Positions 1 through 7,241 are shown, numbered from the stretch's first letter. The stretch is DNA of 17,522 nt from Bacteroidales bacterium (GCA_004552725.1 SFNM01000035.1:1-17522), one strand, 5' to 3'. Numbers and translations are program-made. Notes: a model not told the origin generated them from the sequence alone.

Positions 1-606
1 ATGGAAAATTTACCCGCCATAATAAGCGCCCTCGGCACGATTATAGCGGCCTACTTTGCTTACAACCAGTACACCAAAAACAAGCTAACGGACTTAAAGG
101 TGGCGCAGTTGGAGGCGGAGCAAGCCGAAAGGCAGCGCCGACGCAGCGATAACAGCGCTATCGTGCACGGCGAGCTTTGGGAGATACTGCACGAGCTTAA
201 AGCAGACCGCGTTTACATTGTGCAGCCGCATCCGCTCGGCAACGAGAGCATGATAAGCATCTATTTTGAGAGCAAACGCAAAGGGTTTGAGAGTATGAAA
301 CCGCGGGTGCACAACCTAAAAATGTGCGACGTGGCCAAATTTTGCAGCGAGCTGGCATCGCGCCTATTTTGGGCAATCCGCGACATTGACGCAGAGGTGG
401 ATGACCGCTACGCCAAAAGCCTGCTGAGCGCTTGCGGCACATCGCAAGTTATCATTAAGCGGCTGAGCGACAACACCCACGACTGGGTCGGCTCAATCTT
501 TTGCGAATATACAACGGCCGCCGACATCGACGTGGAGGCCGCACGAGCATCGCTACACCAAGCAGCTCAAAATATCCAATACATTCTCCCTCAATATATA
601 GAGTGA
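1..606 (+). CDS. Phage protein with N-terminal membrane anchor and sensor-like domain; possible holin-position gene
   Basis: The protein has 201 residues. Residues 3-20 form one hydrophobic segment (LPAIISALGTIIAAYFAY), followed by a charged, probably helical stretch (about 26-50) rich in Lys, Glu, Gln and Arg. From about residue 53 comes a soluble domain with alternating strands and helices containing ADRVYIVQPHP, which reminds me of GAF-like small-molecule sensor folds; that is a weak resemblance from memory. The muramidase gene starts 4 bases after its stop, so it belongs to the lysis cassette, in the place where phages often keep a holin. A single TM with a large cytosolic or periplasmic domain would be unusual for a classical holin. 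The ATG is the first base of the window, so the ribosome binding site and any longer start cannot be judged. Function is not established. Confidence 0.7.
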   Translation: MENLPAIISALGTIIAAYFAYNQYTKNKLTDLKVAQLEAEQAERQRRRSDNSAIVHGELWEILHELKADRVYIVQPHPLGNESMISIYFESKRKGFESMKPRVHNLKMCDVAKFCSELASRLFWAIRDIDAEVDDRYAKSLLSACGTSQVIIKRLSDNTHDWVGSIFCEYTTAADIDVEAARASLHQAAQNIQYILPQYIE

Positions 607-610
607 ATAA

Positions 611-1177
611 ATGGCAAACGTTAATATTTTAGCCCCGTTCATCCTAAGCTACGAAGGCGGCTACGTAAACGACCCGGACGACCCCGGAGGAGCAACCAAC
701 CGAGGAGTGACCATCGCCACATGGCGAGCGGTCGGTTACGACAAAGACGGAGACGGAGACATCGACACTGCCGACCTCCGGCTCATCACAGCCGAAGACG
801 CAGTGAACCGAGTGCTCAAACCGCACTACTGGGACAGATTCAAGGCCGACCGCATCAACAGCCAAAGCGTGGCAAATATCTTAGTGGACTGGTTATGGGC
901 ATCCGGGAAGCCGGCAATCACCGGAGTGCAGCAGCTCATCGGCGTAAAGGTCGACGGGATCGTCGGCGAAAAGACGCTCGCCGCCATCAACGCACAACCG
1001 GCGCGCGCACTTTTCGATGCCATCCACGCCGCTCGCGTTCGCTTCATCGACGCCGTAATCGCCCGCCGCCCAACTTCGGCAAAATACCGCAGGGGCTGGC
1101 TCCGCCGCTTAAACGCTATCGCTTTCGGCTCACTCACTTACAACAACGGCCACAAACAAACATTCCCCGAAGTATGA
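611..1177 (+). CDS. Phage endolysin, GH108 N-acetylmuramidase with peptidoglycan-binding domain
   Basis: This 188-residue protein is a muramidase that would cut the MurNAc-GlcNAc bond of peptidoglycan during phage lysis. The N-terminal GH108 motif EGGYVNDPDDPGGATNRGVT spans residues 15-34; Glu15 is the expected catalytic acid. Residues 44-55 (DKDGDGDIDTAD) form an EF-hand-like loop with acidic residues at loop positions 1, 3, 5, 7, 9 and 12, Gly at 6 and Ile at 8, suggesting a bound Ca2+. Residues about 95-180 match the putative peptidoglycan-binding domain (PG_binding_3) that follows GH108 in Bacteroidetes phage lysozymes. There is no signal peptide, so release would need a holin or other export. 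The stop overlaps the next start (ATGA), indicating translational coupling. Length fits the family (roughly 170-200). Confidence 0.93.
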   Translation: MANVNILAPFILSYEGGYVNDPDDPGGATNRGVTIATWRAVGYDKDGDGDIDTADLRLITAEDAVNRVLKPHYWDRFKADRINSQSVANILVDWLWASGKPAITGVQQLIGVKVDGIVGEKTLAAINAQPARALFDAIHAARVRFIDAVIARRPTSAKYRRGWLRRLNAIAFGSLTYNNGHKQTFPEV

Positions 1178-1584
1178 AACGCATCGCCCACATAATTACG
1201 ACCGCTTCAATTTTGGCCGTTATAGCGCTCGCCGCATACGGCTGCCGTTCCACTCGTACCATCTACGTGCCGAGCCATACCACCGACACGTTAGTGCAGA
1301 CGAAACGCAGCACCGACACCATCCGCGAGCGCGACAGCATCATCATCGAACGCGCCGGCGACACCATCACCATCCGACAAGTGCGATGGCGCGACCGCGT
1401 GCACATCGTCCACGACACAGTTAGAAGCATCCACACCGACACCATCCGCGAAGTTATCCGAGCGCCCCCCGAATCCGGCTCTACCTCGTTTTTTAATAAC
1501 CTGAAGTCCGCGGCGTTTTTATTGGCATTTTTAGCCGCTGCCATTTTAGTAATAATGTACATCATTAAAAAACGTATTAGTTAA
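1174..1584 (+). CDS. Putative unimolecular spanin (u-spanin)-like lysis lipoprotein
   Basis: The chosen start is the ATG at 1174, giving 136 residues; the same frame is open upstream but there it only shadows the muramidase. Residues 1-24 look like a lipoprotein signal (MKRI, hydrophobic core, then AAYG and Cys24; the box is imperfect, with Ala at -3 and Tyr at -2). Residues 25-100 are a periplasmic-type linker with alternating polar and Ile/Val residues and repeated D-T-I / T-D-T-I elements, which suggests beta strands. Residues 113-131 are a hydrophobic TM followed by KKR. An N-terminal lipid anchor plus a C-terminal TM in one chain is the defining layout of u-spanins such as phage T1 gp11, which fuse inner and outer membranes at the end of lysis. 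The position just after the endolysin, with overlapping start, agrees. No sequence identity to a known spanin is claimed; an Rz1-like or simple structural lipoprotein remains possible. Confidence 0.72.
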   Translation: MKRIAHIITTASILAVIALAAYGCRSTRTIYVPSHTTDTLVQTKRSTDTIRERDSIIIERAGDTITIRQVRWRDRVHIVHDTVRSIHTDTIREVIRAPPESGSTSFFNNLKSAAFLLAFLAAAILVIMYIIKKRIS

Positions 1585-1591
1585 GAGTAAG

Positions 1592-1614
1592 GAGGCCGGC
1601 GCAATCAAGGCCTC
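1592..1614 (+). repeat. Small perfect hairpin after the lysis genes
   Basis: GAGGCC (1592-1597) and GGCCTC (1609-1614) pair perfectly around an 11-base loop, starting 7 bases after the u-spanin stop. There is no T-run, so it is not itself a terminator; it sits directly before the strong terminator at 1616-1655. Confidence 0.5.
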
Positions 1615-1615
1615 G

Positions 1616-1655
1616 TGCGGGTGCGGCAGGATAAAGTGGCCGCACCCGCATTTTT
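1616..1655 (+). terminator. Rho-independent terminator of the lysis cassette
   Basis: A perfect 12-bp GC-rich stem, 1616-1627 (TGCGGGTGCGGC) with 1639-1650, encloses an 11-base loop and is followed by five T (1651-1655). It closes the plus-strand phage transcript 31 bases after the last stop codon and before convergent ssrA. Confidence 0.88.
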
Positions 1656-1659
1656 CAAT

Positions 1660-1699
1660 AAAAAAAAGCACCAAAAAGCGCAAATTTGGGTGCTTTTTT
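1660..1699 (-). terminator. Terminator of ssrA (tmRNA), possibly bidirectional
   Basis: On the minus strand AAAAAAGCACC (from 1699 to 1689) pairs with GGTGCTTTTTT (from 1672 to 1662), followed by further T to 1660. It lies about 41 bases beyond the tmRNA 3' end. On the plus strand the same arms also end in a T-run (1693-1699), so it could stop both convergent transcripts. A second partial copy of the arm (GGGTGCTTT, 1700-1708) lies next to it. Confidence 0.75.
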
Positions 1700-1740
1700 G
1701 GGTGCTTTATTTGTAACTCGCTGATTTTCAGTGATGCTTG

Positions 1741-2136
1741 TGGAGTTGGAGGGACTTGAACCCTCGTCCAAACGTGGAATCAATGTGCTTTCTACGTGCG
1801 TAGTCTCCGGTTGGTTTTGGTGCGCCGACAGGTCGGAGACGACCAATCGATGCCTTATCCTTGGAGAACTTCGGCGATGGGCTCAAGGCCGCCTATCGCC
1901 TATTTCCGATTTCTAACACCGTCGATTCGAACGCCTCGGAAAAAGAGCGTTCGGACGATGTCCCGTCCCTGCGACTGTCGCGGGGATTAAGCTGATCTAC
2001 TGTACTTCAATCAAGCAGCGAGAGCGACATTGTATTCGCCATTTAAAATTTGCAGCACCGGGATTAAAGAGGTCGAGTACTATGGCTCTGCACGCTTACA
2101 CACCGCTTCTACACGCTGTCAAAACCGGTCAACCCC
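1741..2136 (-). ncRNA. ssrA: Transfer-messenger RNA (tmRNA)
   Basis: On the minus strand the RNA begins GGGGTTGACCGG (from 2136) and ends in a tRNA-like T arm: stem GAGGG/CCCTC with loop TTCAAGT at 1749-1765, then CAACTCC plus discriminator A (1741). The 5' GGGGTTG pairs with CAACTCC to give the 7-bp acceptor stem, with one G-U. The tag reading frame is at 2040-2011: codons for GEYNVALAA and then TGA; I infer Gly as the resume codon, as in related Bacteroidetes. This RNA rescues stalled ribosomes and marks the unfinished protein for proteolysis, with SmpB and Ala-tRNA synthetase. The 3' CCA is not encoded (the DNA continues CAA), so it must be added afterwards. Length of 396 is normal. The 3' end faces the phage genes. 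Confidence 0.95.
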
Positions 2137-2160
2137 ATGTATTTGCGTTGTAAGTGACCG

Positions 2161-2192
2161 CAAAGTTACTAACAACGCAATAATCCACCAAA
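2161..2192 (-). promoter_or_regulatory. ssrA promoter (Bacteroidetes type)
   Basis: Minus strand: -33 box TTTG (2192-2189), a 20-base spacer, then -7 box TAACTTTG (2168-2161). This matches the Bacteroidetes sigma consensus TTTG-N19/21-TAnnTTTG. The expected start is roughly 15-18 bases before the mature tmRNA 5' end, leaving a short leader for RNase P to remove. Confidence 0.8.
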
Positions 2193-2236
2193 TATTTAAC
2201 AAACATTAACCCTACCACTGTCATCAGTTATAAGGG

Positions 2237-2277
2237 AAAAAGTAACGCAGAACGTACTACACAATACGTTCTGCGTT
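2237..2277 (-). terminator. Terminator of the patatin-ssb-secreted protein operon
   Basis: A perfect 13-bp inverted repeat (2244-2256 with 2265-2277, arm AACGCAGAACGTA) has an 8-base loop. On the minus strand it is followed by AC and five T (2241-2237). It lies 50 bases after the stop codon of the secreted-protein gene and shields the ssrA promoter from read-through. Confidence 0.82.
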
Positions 2278-2326
2278 TACTTTGTAGCGCTTACTTCCTA
2301 TCGCGGGAAGCAAGCAGATGTGGGAT

Positions 2327-4612
2327 TTAGAATACTACTTTGGTAGCGGTGGAACCTTGGCGACGGATGTAGAGGCCGTTGGTGGGGTTGAGGACTCGAC
2401 GCCCTTGGAGGTCGAAGTACTCAACGGGTGCGTCGGTGGAGTCGGTGGTGATGTCGATGCTTGAAGCGGTGACATCGCCGTAGATGCCGATGTTGTCGAG
2501 GATGAGGGCTTCGCCACCAGTGGTGCGCACGCGGAAGGCCACCCAAATCTCTTTGCCGGCGTAGCTACCGAGGTCCACGCCGCGCGATTTGGTGTAGATC
2601 GACTCGTTCTTGACGGTGGCGGCGGTGGAGTAGTTGAGCCAGTACCAAGTGGGGTCGGTCGACACTTGGATTTCGTAGGTTTCGAGGTAGTTGGGGTTGA
2701 AGGAGTTGGCGTTCCATACCAAAGCGGCGTTATCGCTGTTGACGGTGAAGCCGGGGAGGTATAGCCAGCGGTCGGCTTGAGTGTCGTCGGTGAACCAAGT
2801 GTTGCAAGCCAGCACTTTTGAGCCGAGCACGGCGTGTTCGCCGATGTTGAAGATACCCCAGCCAAATTCGTTGAATTCATCGCCGGAGTTGGGGTCAGCA
2901 GTGGCGGTGTCTTGCACGCCGTAGGTGAATTCTTCAGGCAGACCGTTCTCCATATCCCAGAAGAGAACGGGCTCGCCGAGCACGGTGATTTCGGTGGTGA
3001 GGGTGTTGTTGTCGGCGTTGGTGTCCTTGTCGCAGTTGATGGTGAACGAGAGGGTGTGACGACCCACGGCCACGTTGGCGAGTGCATCTTCGAAGGTGAG
3101 AGTGCGGATTTCTTGGGCAGCGAGTTCCAGTTGGGAAGTGCGGATGAGTTCGCCATCGACTTTGATGTCGAGAGTGGCAATGGCGTCGATGATGCCCACG
3201 TTGCGCACGTCGAGTTTGACGGTGCGGTCAGCGGCAGTGCGTACCCACGCGGTGGGAGCGGTCATTTCGTTGACGGAGAGGTCTACGTTGGTGTTCGACG
3301 CTTGGTAGAATTCCAAATCGTCGATGTTAATCCAGTTTTGGTCTTTTTGCGAGCAAGCGTGGAAGCCGAGGTAGATGGTTTGAGCGGTTTCAAATTTCAG
3401 GATTGAAACCGACTCTTCGTAGCCGTAGGTGTAGAAATCTTTGTAGGAAACGATTTCGTTGGTCATGTCGGCGGGAGTGTTGCCGTTGCCCCAGCAAGCG
3501 CGGAGCGACTCGGGGTGCGAGTCGTCGCCGGCATACCAGAAGCGGAGCACGTAGTAACCGGGCTCTACGTTGATGGGTTCGAGAATGGCCCAGTCGTCGG
3601 CGTCGTTGTTCTTGTCGTAGTTGTATGCGAGTGAGCAGAAGCCGGTGCGAGCCATGTTGAACATACCCATATCGATGTTGATGCTCCAATCGCCTGAGTC
3701 CTCGTTGAGGTTGTAGTACTTGAACTCTTCAGTGTAGTCGGAGGGTTCGAAGCCCATGGTGTAGGGCACCGTGGCAGGCGCTTTGTGGCGCACTTCGAAG
3801 GTGATGGCGTCGTTGCGATTGTCGATGTCGTTGGGACTATTCACGAACACCTTAATGGTGTAGAGGTGGCGCGGAATGGAGAGGTCGGCTTTGGTTTGGA
3901 AGGTGAAGTCGAGGGTGTTGTCGGGCAGCAAACCATATTCCACGTTTTCGATTACGGGTTCGCCATCGTCGATGATGTAGCCAACGGTGAACGACTCAGC
4001 CGGGGAGAGGCCTTTGTTGAGGATGCTTACGCGCACATCTTCCAGGCCGAGGTTCTCGCCGGTTTCGGGCGAAAGAACTTTAGAAATGGTCAGGTCAACG
4101 GGATTTTCGGCCACTTCCACTGACACATCAACCAGGTACAGACGCCAAGTGTCGGGAAGAGAGGTGGCGTGGAAGCCGATGCGGAACGACTCCGATGCTT
4201 CGATGAAGAAGTAACTCGACTTGGTGTCGCCGTTGAGGCCTTCGAACGACATTTGCTTGGTGGTCATGGATTCGACGGTGATGCCGTTGCCGGTCCATAC
4301 TTCGAGGTTTTCACCGTAGTAGGAGCCTTTGTAGGTGAATTTCACCATAAGGGTTTCACCTGCGGGCGGTGTGATTTCGGGCGAGATGAGCCAGTCGTCG
4401 CCGACGTTGGTGGAGTGATAGGTGTAGAACACCTTGCCGGGGTCGCCTTGAGCGTCCCAAGTCCAGGTTTTGTCGTCGTCGTTGGCGTCGATGACGGTCC
4501 ACAGACCGAACTCTTCTTGGGTGGAGAAGTCGGTTTGATAGATTACATCACCGGCCTTGGCTGTGGAGGCGATTGCGGCAACCGCCAGTAGAGTAGTAAA
4601 TAATTTTCTCAT
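2327..4612 (-). CDS. Secreted multidomain protein: choice-of-anchor J / CARDB repeats with T9SS-type C-terminal domain
   Basis: The protein has 761 residues. A signal peptide (1-20, cut after TAKA) is followed by three jelly-roll domains of the choice-of-anchor J / cleaved-adhesin type at about 22-168, 282-436 and 549-712; the repeated signatures are DDW.I.P near the front and [GH]F[HR]A or LILDNI near the end. Between them lie two CARDB-like Ig domains (about 170-275 and 442-545), each with VDL at the start and N-rich turns (NDIDNRND, DTNADNN). Residues 728-761 (EYFDLQGRRV, NGLYI, ending TKVVF) resemble the type A Por/T9SS sorting domain, so it is probably exported across the outer membrane and surface-attached or released. 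There is no catalytic motif I can name; binding of polysaccharide or protein is a guess. It starts 20 bases after the ssb stop and shares that operon. Confidence 0.88.
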   Translation of the reverse strand: MRKLFTTLLAVAAIASTAKAGDVIYQTDFSTQEEFGLWTVIDANDDDKTWTWDAQGDPGKVFYTYHSTNVGDDWLISPEITPPAGETLMVKFTYKGSYYGENLEVWTGNGITVESMTTKQMSFEGLNGDTKSSYFFIEASESFRIGFHATSLPDTWRLYLVDVSVEVAENPVDLTISKVLSPETGENLGLEDVRVSILNKGLSPAESFTVGYIIDDGEPVIENVEYGLLPDNTLDFTFQTKADLSIPRHLYTIKVFVNSPNDIDNRNDAITFEVRHKAPATVPYTMGFEPSDYTEEFKYYNLNEDSGDWSINIDMGMFNMARTGFCSLAYNYDKNNDADDWAILEPINVEPGYYVLRFWYAGDDSHPESLRACWGNGNTPADMTNEIVSYKDFYTYGYEESVSILKFETAQTIYLGFHACSQKDQNWINIDDLEFYQASNTNVDLSVNEMTAPTAWVRTAADRTVKLDVRNVGIIDAIATLDIKVDGELIRTSQLELAAQEIRTLTFEDALANVAVGRHTLSFTINCDKDTNADNNTLTTEITVLGEPVLFWDMENGLPEEFTYGVQDTATADPNSGDEFNEFGWGIFNIGEHAVLGSKVLACNTWFTDDTQADRWLYLPGFTVNSDNAALVWNANSFNPNYLETYEIQVSTDPTWYWLNYSTAATVKNESIYTKSRGVDLGSYAGKEIWVAFRVRTTGGEALILDNIGIYGDVTASSIDITTDSTDAPVEYFDLQGRRVLNPTNGLYIRRQGSTATKVVF

Positions 4613-4632
4613 AAACGGTTTGTTAGCAGTTA

Positions 4633-4974
4633 TTAGTTATTAGTTTGATTTTGACGGGGTAGGAGTTCGAAGTGGGTGACGTACACTTCCACCACGGTGT
4701 GCTTAATAGTAGCGCGGTCTTCCCACACGCGCGAAAATAGTTTGCCTTCAATCAGCAATCGCGACCCTTTGCGGATATATTTCTCGGCAAATTCGGCATT
4801 GGCATCGAGCATCACGATGCGATGCCAGTCGGTGCGCTCGGGCAACTTCACGCCTTGGGCATTGACCCGCGGCGGCTCTGTGGTAGCCAACGAGAACTCG
4901 GCGATAGGGCGGGAGTCGAGGTATCGGATTTGCGGGTCTTTGCCCACGTATCCGGAGAGGATTACTTTATTCAT
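4633..4974 (-). CDS. ssb: Single-stranded DNA-binding protein, short form without acidic C-terminal tip
   Basis: The start is the ATG at 4974 (MNKVILSGYVGKDPQIR), giving 113 residues; the open frame upstream is a shadow of the patatin gene. Residues 1-105 form the SSB OB fold, with the conserved N-terminal strand, FSLATTE, and the TDWHRIVML and YIRKGSRLLIEGKL strands. It would coat single-stranded DNA as a tetramer. The usual disordered tail and the acidic DDDIPF-like tip, which recruits repair and replication partners, are absent: the protein ends ELLPRQNQTNN. It is therefore likely a secondary SSB rather than the main one. Its start overlaps the patatin stop by ATGA (4974-4971), so translation is coupled to an unrelated envelope gene. 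Confidence 0.93.
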   Translation of the reverse strand: MNKVILSGYVGKDPQIRYLDSRPIAEFSLATTEPPRVNAQGVKLPERTDWHRIVMLDANAEFAEKYIRKGSRLLIEGKLFSRVWEDRATIKHTVVEVYVTHFELLPRQNQTNN

Positions 4975-7241
4975 CGGAGGAAGTTTTGCGGGAGGATGTG
5001 AATACCGAATGAGATGCCGACACTCCAATGGTTGGCGGCATCGGTGGAGTAGTTGGTGTAGGCGGCCAAAGTGCCGAAGGGAAAGTGGTAGCACACATCG
5101 AGTTCGGTGAAGAACTCGGGGTCGTGCAGCCACCGACCATACACAGCCGAGCCGTCAGAGGGGTCCATACAGATGCTCCGAAGAGGCATGAACACGTGGC
5201 CACTAAGCCGCGTGCTTATCGACGACGAGGGTCGATATACCGGCACCACGCCGATGGCCGCGAAACTATTGGCGCGGAAATCGGCTCTGAAACCATTGCG
5301 CGCTGCGGGTGTCGGCGCAAAGATAGGCGCCGACGCTATGGTAGCACCGTAGTCAGCCAGGAGTTTGCGTGTCGACAGCAAAATGTCGGTAGCAAACCCG
5401 AGGGTGAAGTGGTCGGAAAGCGAAGGAAAATGGAGCCCGCGCAGTTCGATTTGAGCCCATTGCAAATCGGACTTTTGGTGCGCAGACTCCAAAGTATTGC
5501 GTCCCAACACGCCCATGGCGGTCACCGTCACGTTGTGACCGGCCGTGGGGTAGGTGGGGTTGTCGAGCGTATTATATATGTAGCGACCGTAGACTTGTCC
5601 AAGTACGTTGGTCGATTGCCGACGCTGCGGCGAGTCGCCGCCGATGGCGGAGGTGTCGTAGTAGGTATCCCACATGCGAGCCACACCGCTGCCCACCTCG
5701 ATGGTGGCATGGCGAGCGGGCGCGCATATCCAATACAAGCGCCCGAACAATTGGCGGTTGATGACAAACGAAGGTAGCGACTCATCGAAGAAAATATGGT
5801 CGCTCTCGAAGAAGCGGTCGCGGCTGATGAGCGCTTCCACACCCAGTGCCGAAGCAAACGAGGTGTGGAGCATCAACCGAGCGTTGAAGTCGGCCGCCAT
5901 GGTGGATTGTCCCACCCAGCCGTCGAGCCGGGTGTCGAAACTGCCGATGCCCAGCGACGAATAGCCCACGGAGGCGAACAAAAAACTCGATGTCGACGAT
6001 GATATGTATGCCCCGAGCGACCCTTTGAGCGACCCCTTTACGGCCGCTCGAAGGTTGAGCGAGAACAAGCCCGTGGAGTCGTTGTATTCCGCCCGCGGAG
6101 CCAAATCGCGCAGTTTGCCCGACGAAATGGCGGCATAGAAGACGTTGCGAGCGCCCTCGATGCCGAGGGTGTCGTTGACAGCATAATGGTTGAACATATA
6201 CTGCAGATACTCGTTCTGATGAGCGTTGCCACCGCTCACATTCACTTGCTCAAAGCGCAATTCCGGCACCTTGGCGCGGAACACACGCCGCTGAAGCGTG
6301 CGAGCCGCCTCCGGTGTGCGCGAATGGATGCGCCCGCGTATTGAGTCCATGTGTGCCATCGCATAATCATAGCCGATTTTATAAATTTCGCGTGCTCGCG
6401 CAAAATCGAGCAGCGAAAATTCATCGAGCACGATGCGCAGTTTGATGCCCTGCTCCGACGGCAGGTCATAATCATTATTTTGGATTACCAAATTGTCGAT
6501 TTGGTCCATCAGCGAGGTCTTCGTCACCGACGGCGTGGCCGACACATCGACGCCTATCATTATCGACGGCGAGAAGTCGCTGCGCATCACGTCGACCGGG
6601 AAGTTGTCGTAGATGCCGCCATCATATAGCATCTCGCCATCCACTTCGATGGGCTGAAACACTATCGGGAACGACATCGACGCCCGGATAGCGTCGCCAA
6701 GCGAGCCCGACGACATCACCTGCTTGCATCGGCGGTTGACATTCGATGCCACACATCGAAATGGCACGAACAGCCGGTTGAAATCGCCTCCGCACGCTGC
6801 CGTGTAGCCCGAAAACAGTTCCATAAACGCAAAACTCATGGGCAATCCCGATATCAGGGATTGCGCCACCGAGTCGGGACCCTCGCTACGCGACAACACC
6901 GTGGAGAACATAGCCGGTGAAGCCGCCGGCCGATTGAACTCAAACAGCAAGTCTGGGTCGATTTGCCCCGTCGACCAATACGAAAAGCCACGCGACATTA
7001 TCAACTCCAGCATCTCGTCCGGGGTGTAGCCGCAAGCGTACAACCCGCCCACGATAGCACCCATCGACGTGCCCGCAACGTAGTCGATGGGTATGTCGTT
7101 CTCCTCCAACGCCGCAATCACACCGATGTGAGCGATGCCTTTAGCACCGCCACCACTCAACACCAATCCCACAGATTGATGTTGAGCCATCATGCCTATC
7201 GACACGATTATTGCCGAGATTACAGCGTAGATTCGTTTCAT
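4971..7241 (-). CDS. Patatin-like phospholipase fused to an outer-membrane beta-barrel
   Basis: I chose the ATG at 7241 (MKRIYAVISAIIVS), which gives 756 residues and a signal peptide ending near MMAQ; an earlier in-frame ATG at 7376 would cover the promoter. Residues 24-270 are a patatin domain with the oxyanion-hole motif GGGAKG (30-35), nucleophile elbow GTSMG (Ser59) and the dyad Asp in DGG (Asp207), all intact. Residues about 328-400 look like a POTRA module (ELRFEQVNVSGG). About 401-756 is a barrel of BamA/surface-antigen type with alternating hydrophobic strands. The layout is that of PlpD-like (type Vd) proteins: the lipase would hydrolyse phospholipids at or outside the outer membrane. 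Bacteroidetes commonly carry such genes annotated as RssA-like. It is the first gene of its operon, with ssb overlapping its stop. Confidence 0.93.
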   Translation of the reverse strand: MKRIYAVISAIIVSIGMMAQHQSVGLVLSGGGAKGIAHIGVIAALEENDIPIDYVAGTSMGAIVGGLYACGYTPDEMLELIMSRGFSYWSTGQIDPDLLFEFNRPAASPAMFSTVLSRSEGPDSVAQSLISGLPMSFAFMELFSGYTAACGGDFNRLFVPFRCVASNVNRRCKQVMSSGSLGDAIRASMSFPIVFQPIEVDGEMLYDGGIYDNFPVDVMRSDFSPSIMIGVDVSATPSVTKTSLMDQIDNLVIQNNDYDLPSEQGIKLRIVLDEFSLLDFARAREIYKIGYDYAMAHMDSIRGRIHSRTPEAARTLQRRVFRAKVPELRFEQVNVSGGNAHQNEYLQYMFNHYAVNDTLGIEGARNVFYAAISSGKLRDLAPRAEYNDSTGLFSLNLRAAVKGSLKGSLGAYISSSTSSFLFASVGYSSLGIGSFDTRLDGWVGQSTMAADFNARLMLHTSFASALGVEALISRDRFFESDHIFFDESLPSFVINRQLFGRLYWICAPARHATIEVGSGVARMWDTYYDTSAIGGDSPQRRQSTNVLGQVYGRYIYNTLDNPTYPTAGHNVTVTAMGVLGRNTLESAHQKSDLQWAQIELRGLHFPSLSDHFTLGFATDILLSTRKLLADYGATIASAPIFAPTPAARNGFRADFRANSFAAIGVVPVYRPSSSISTRLSGHVFMPLRSICMDPSDGSAVYGRWLHDPEFFTELDVCYHFPFGTLAAYTNYSTDAANHWSVGISFGIHILPQNFLR

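Noticed and set aside
721..1173. Long N-terminal extension of the u-spanin frame
   Set aside because: It overlaps the muramidase in another frame and reads as Arg/His-rich shadow; the ATG at 1174 has a lipoprotein signal directly after it.
1742..1770. Independent tRNA gene
   Set aside because: The T arm and acceptor belong to tmRNA; no anticodon arm or D arm lies next to them.
1655..1916. Small open frames on both strands across the tmRNA 3' part
   Set aside because: They lie within ssrA and its terminator, whose RNA features are clear.
2335..3180. 281-residue open frame on the same strand as the secreted protein
   Set aside because: Extremely Ser/Thr/Pro-rich, low-complexity translation typical of an out-of-frame shadow.
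4975..5133. 53-residue N-terminal extension of SSB
   Set aside because: Arg/His/Leu-rich shadow of the patatin C-terminus; the OB fold starts at the ATG at 4974.
5028..5777. 249-residue plus-strand frame antisense to the patatin gene
   Set aside because: No domain or signal, and the opposite frame is an intact, well-recognised protein.
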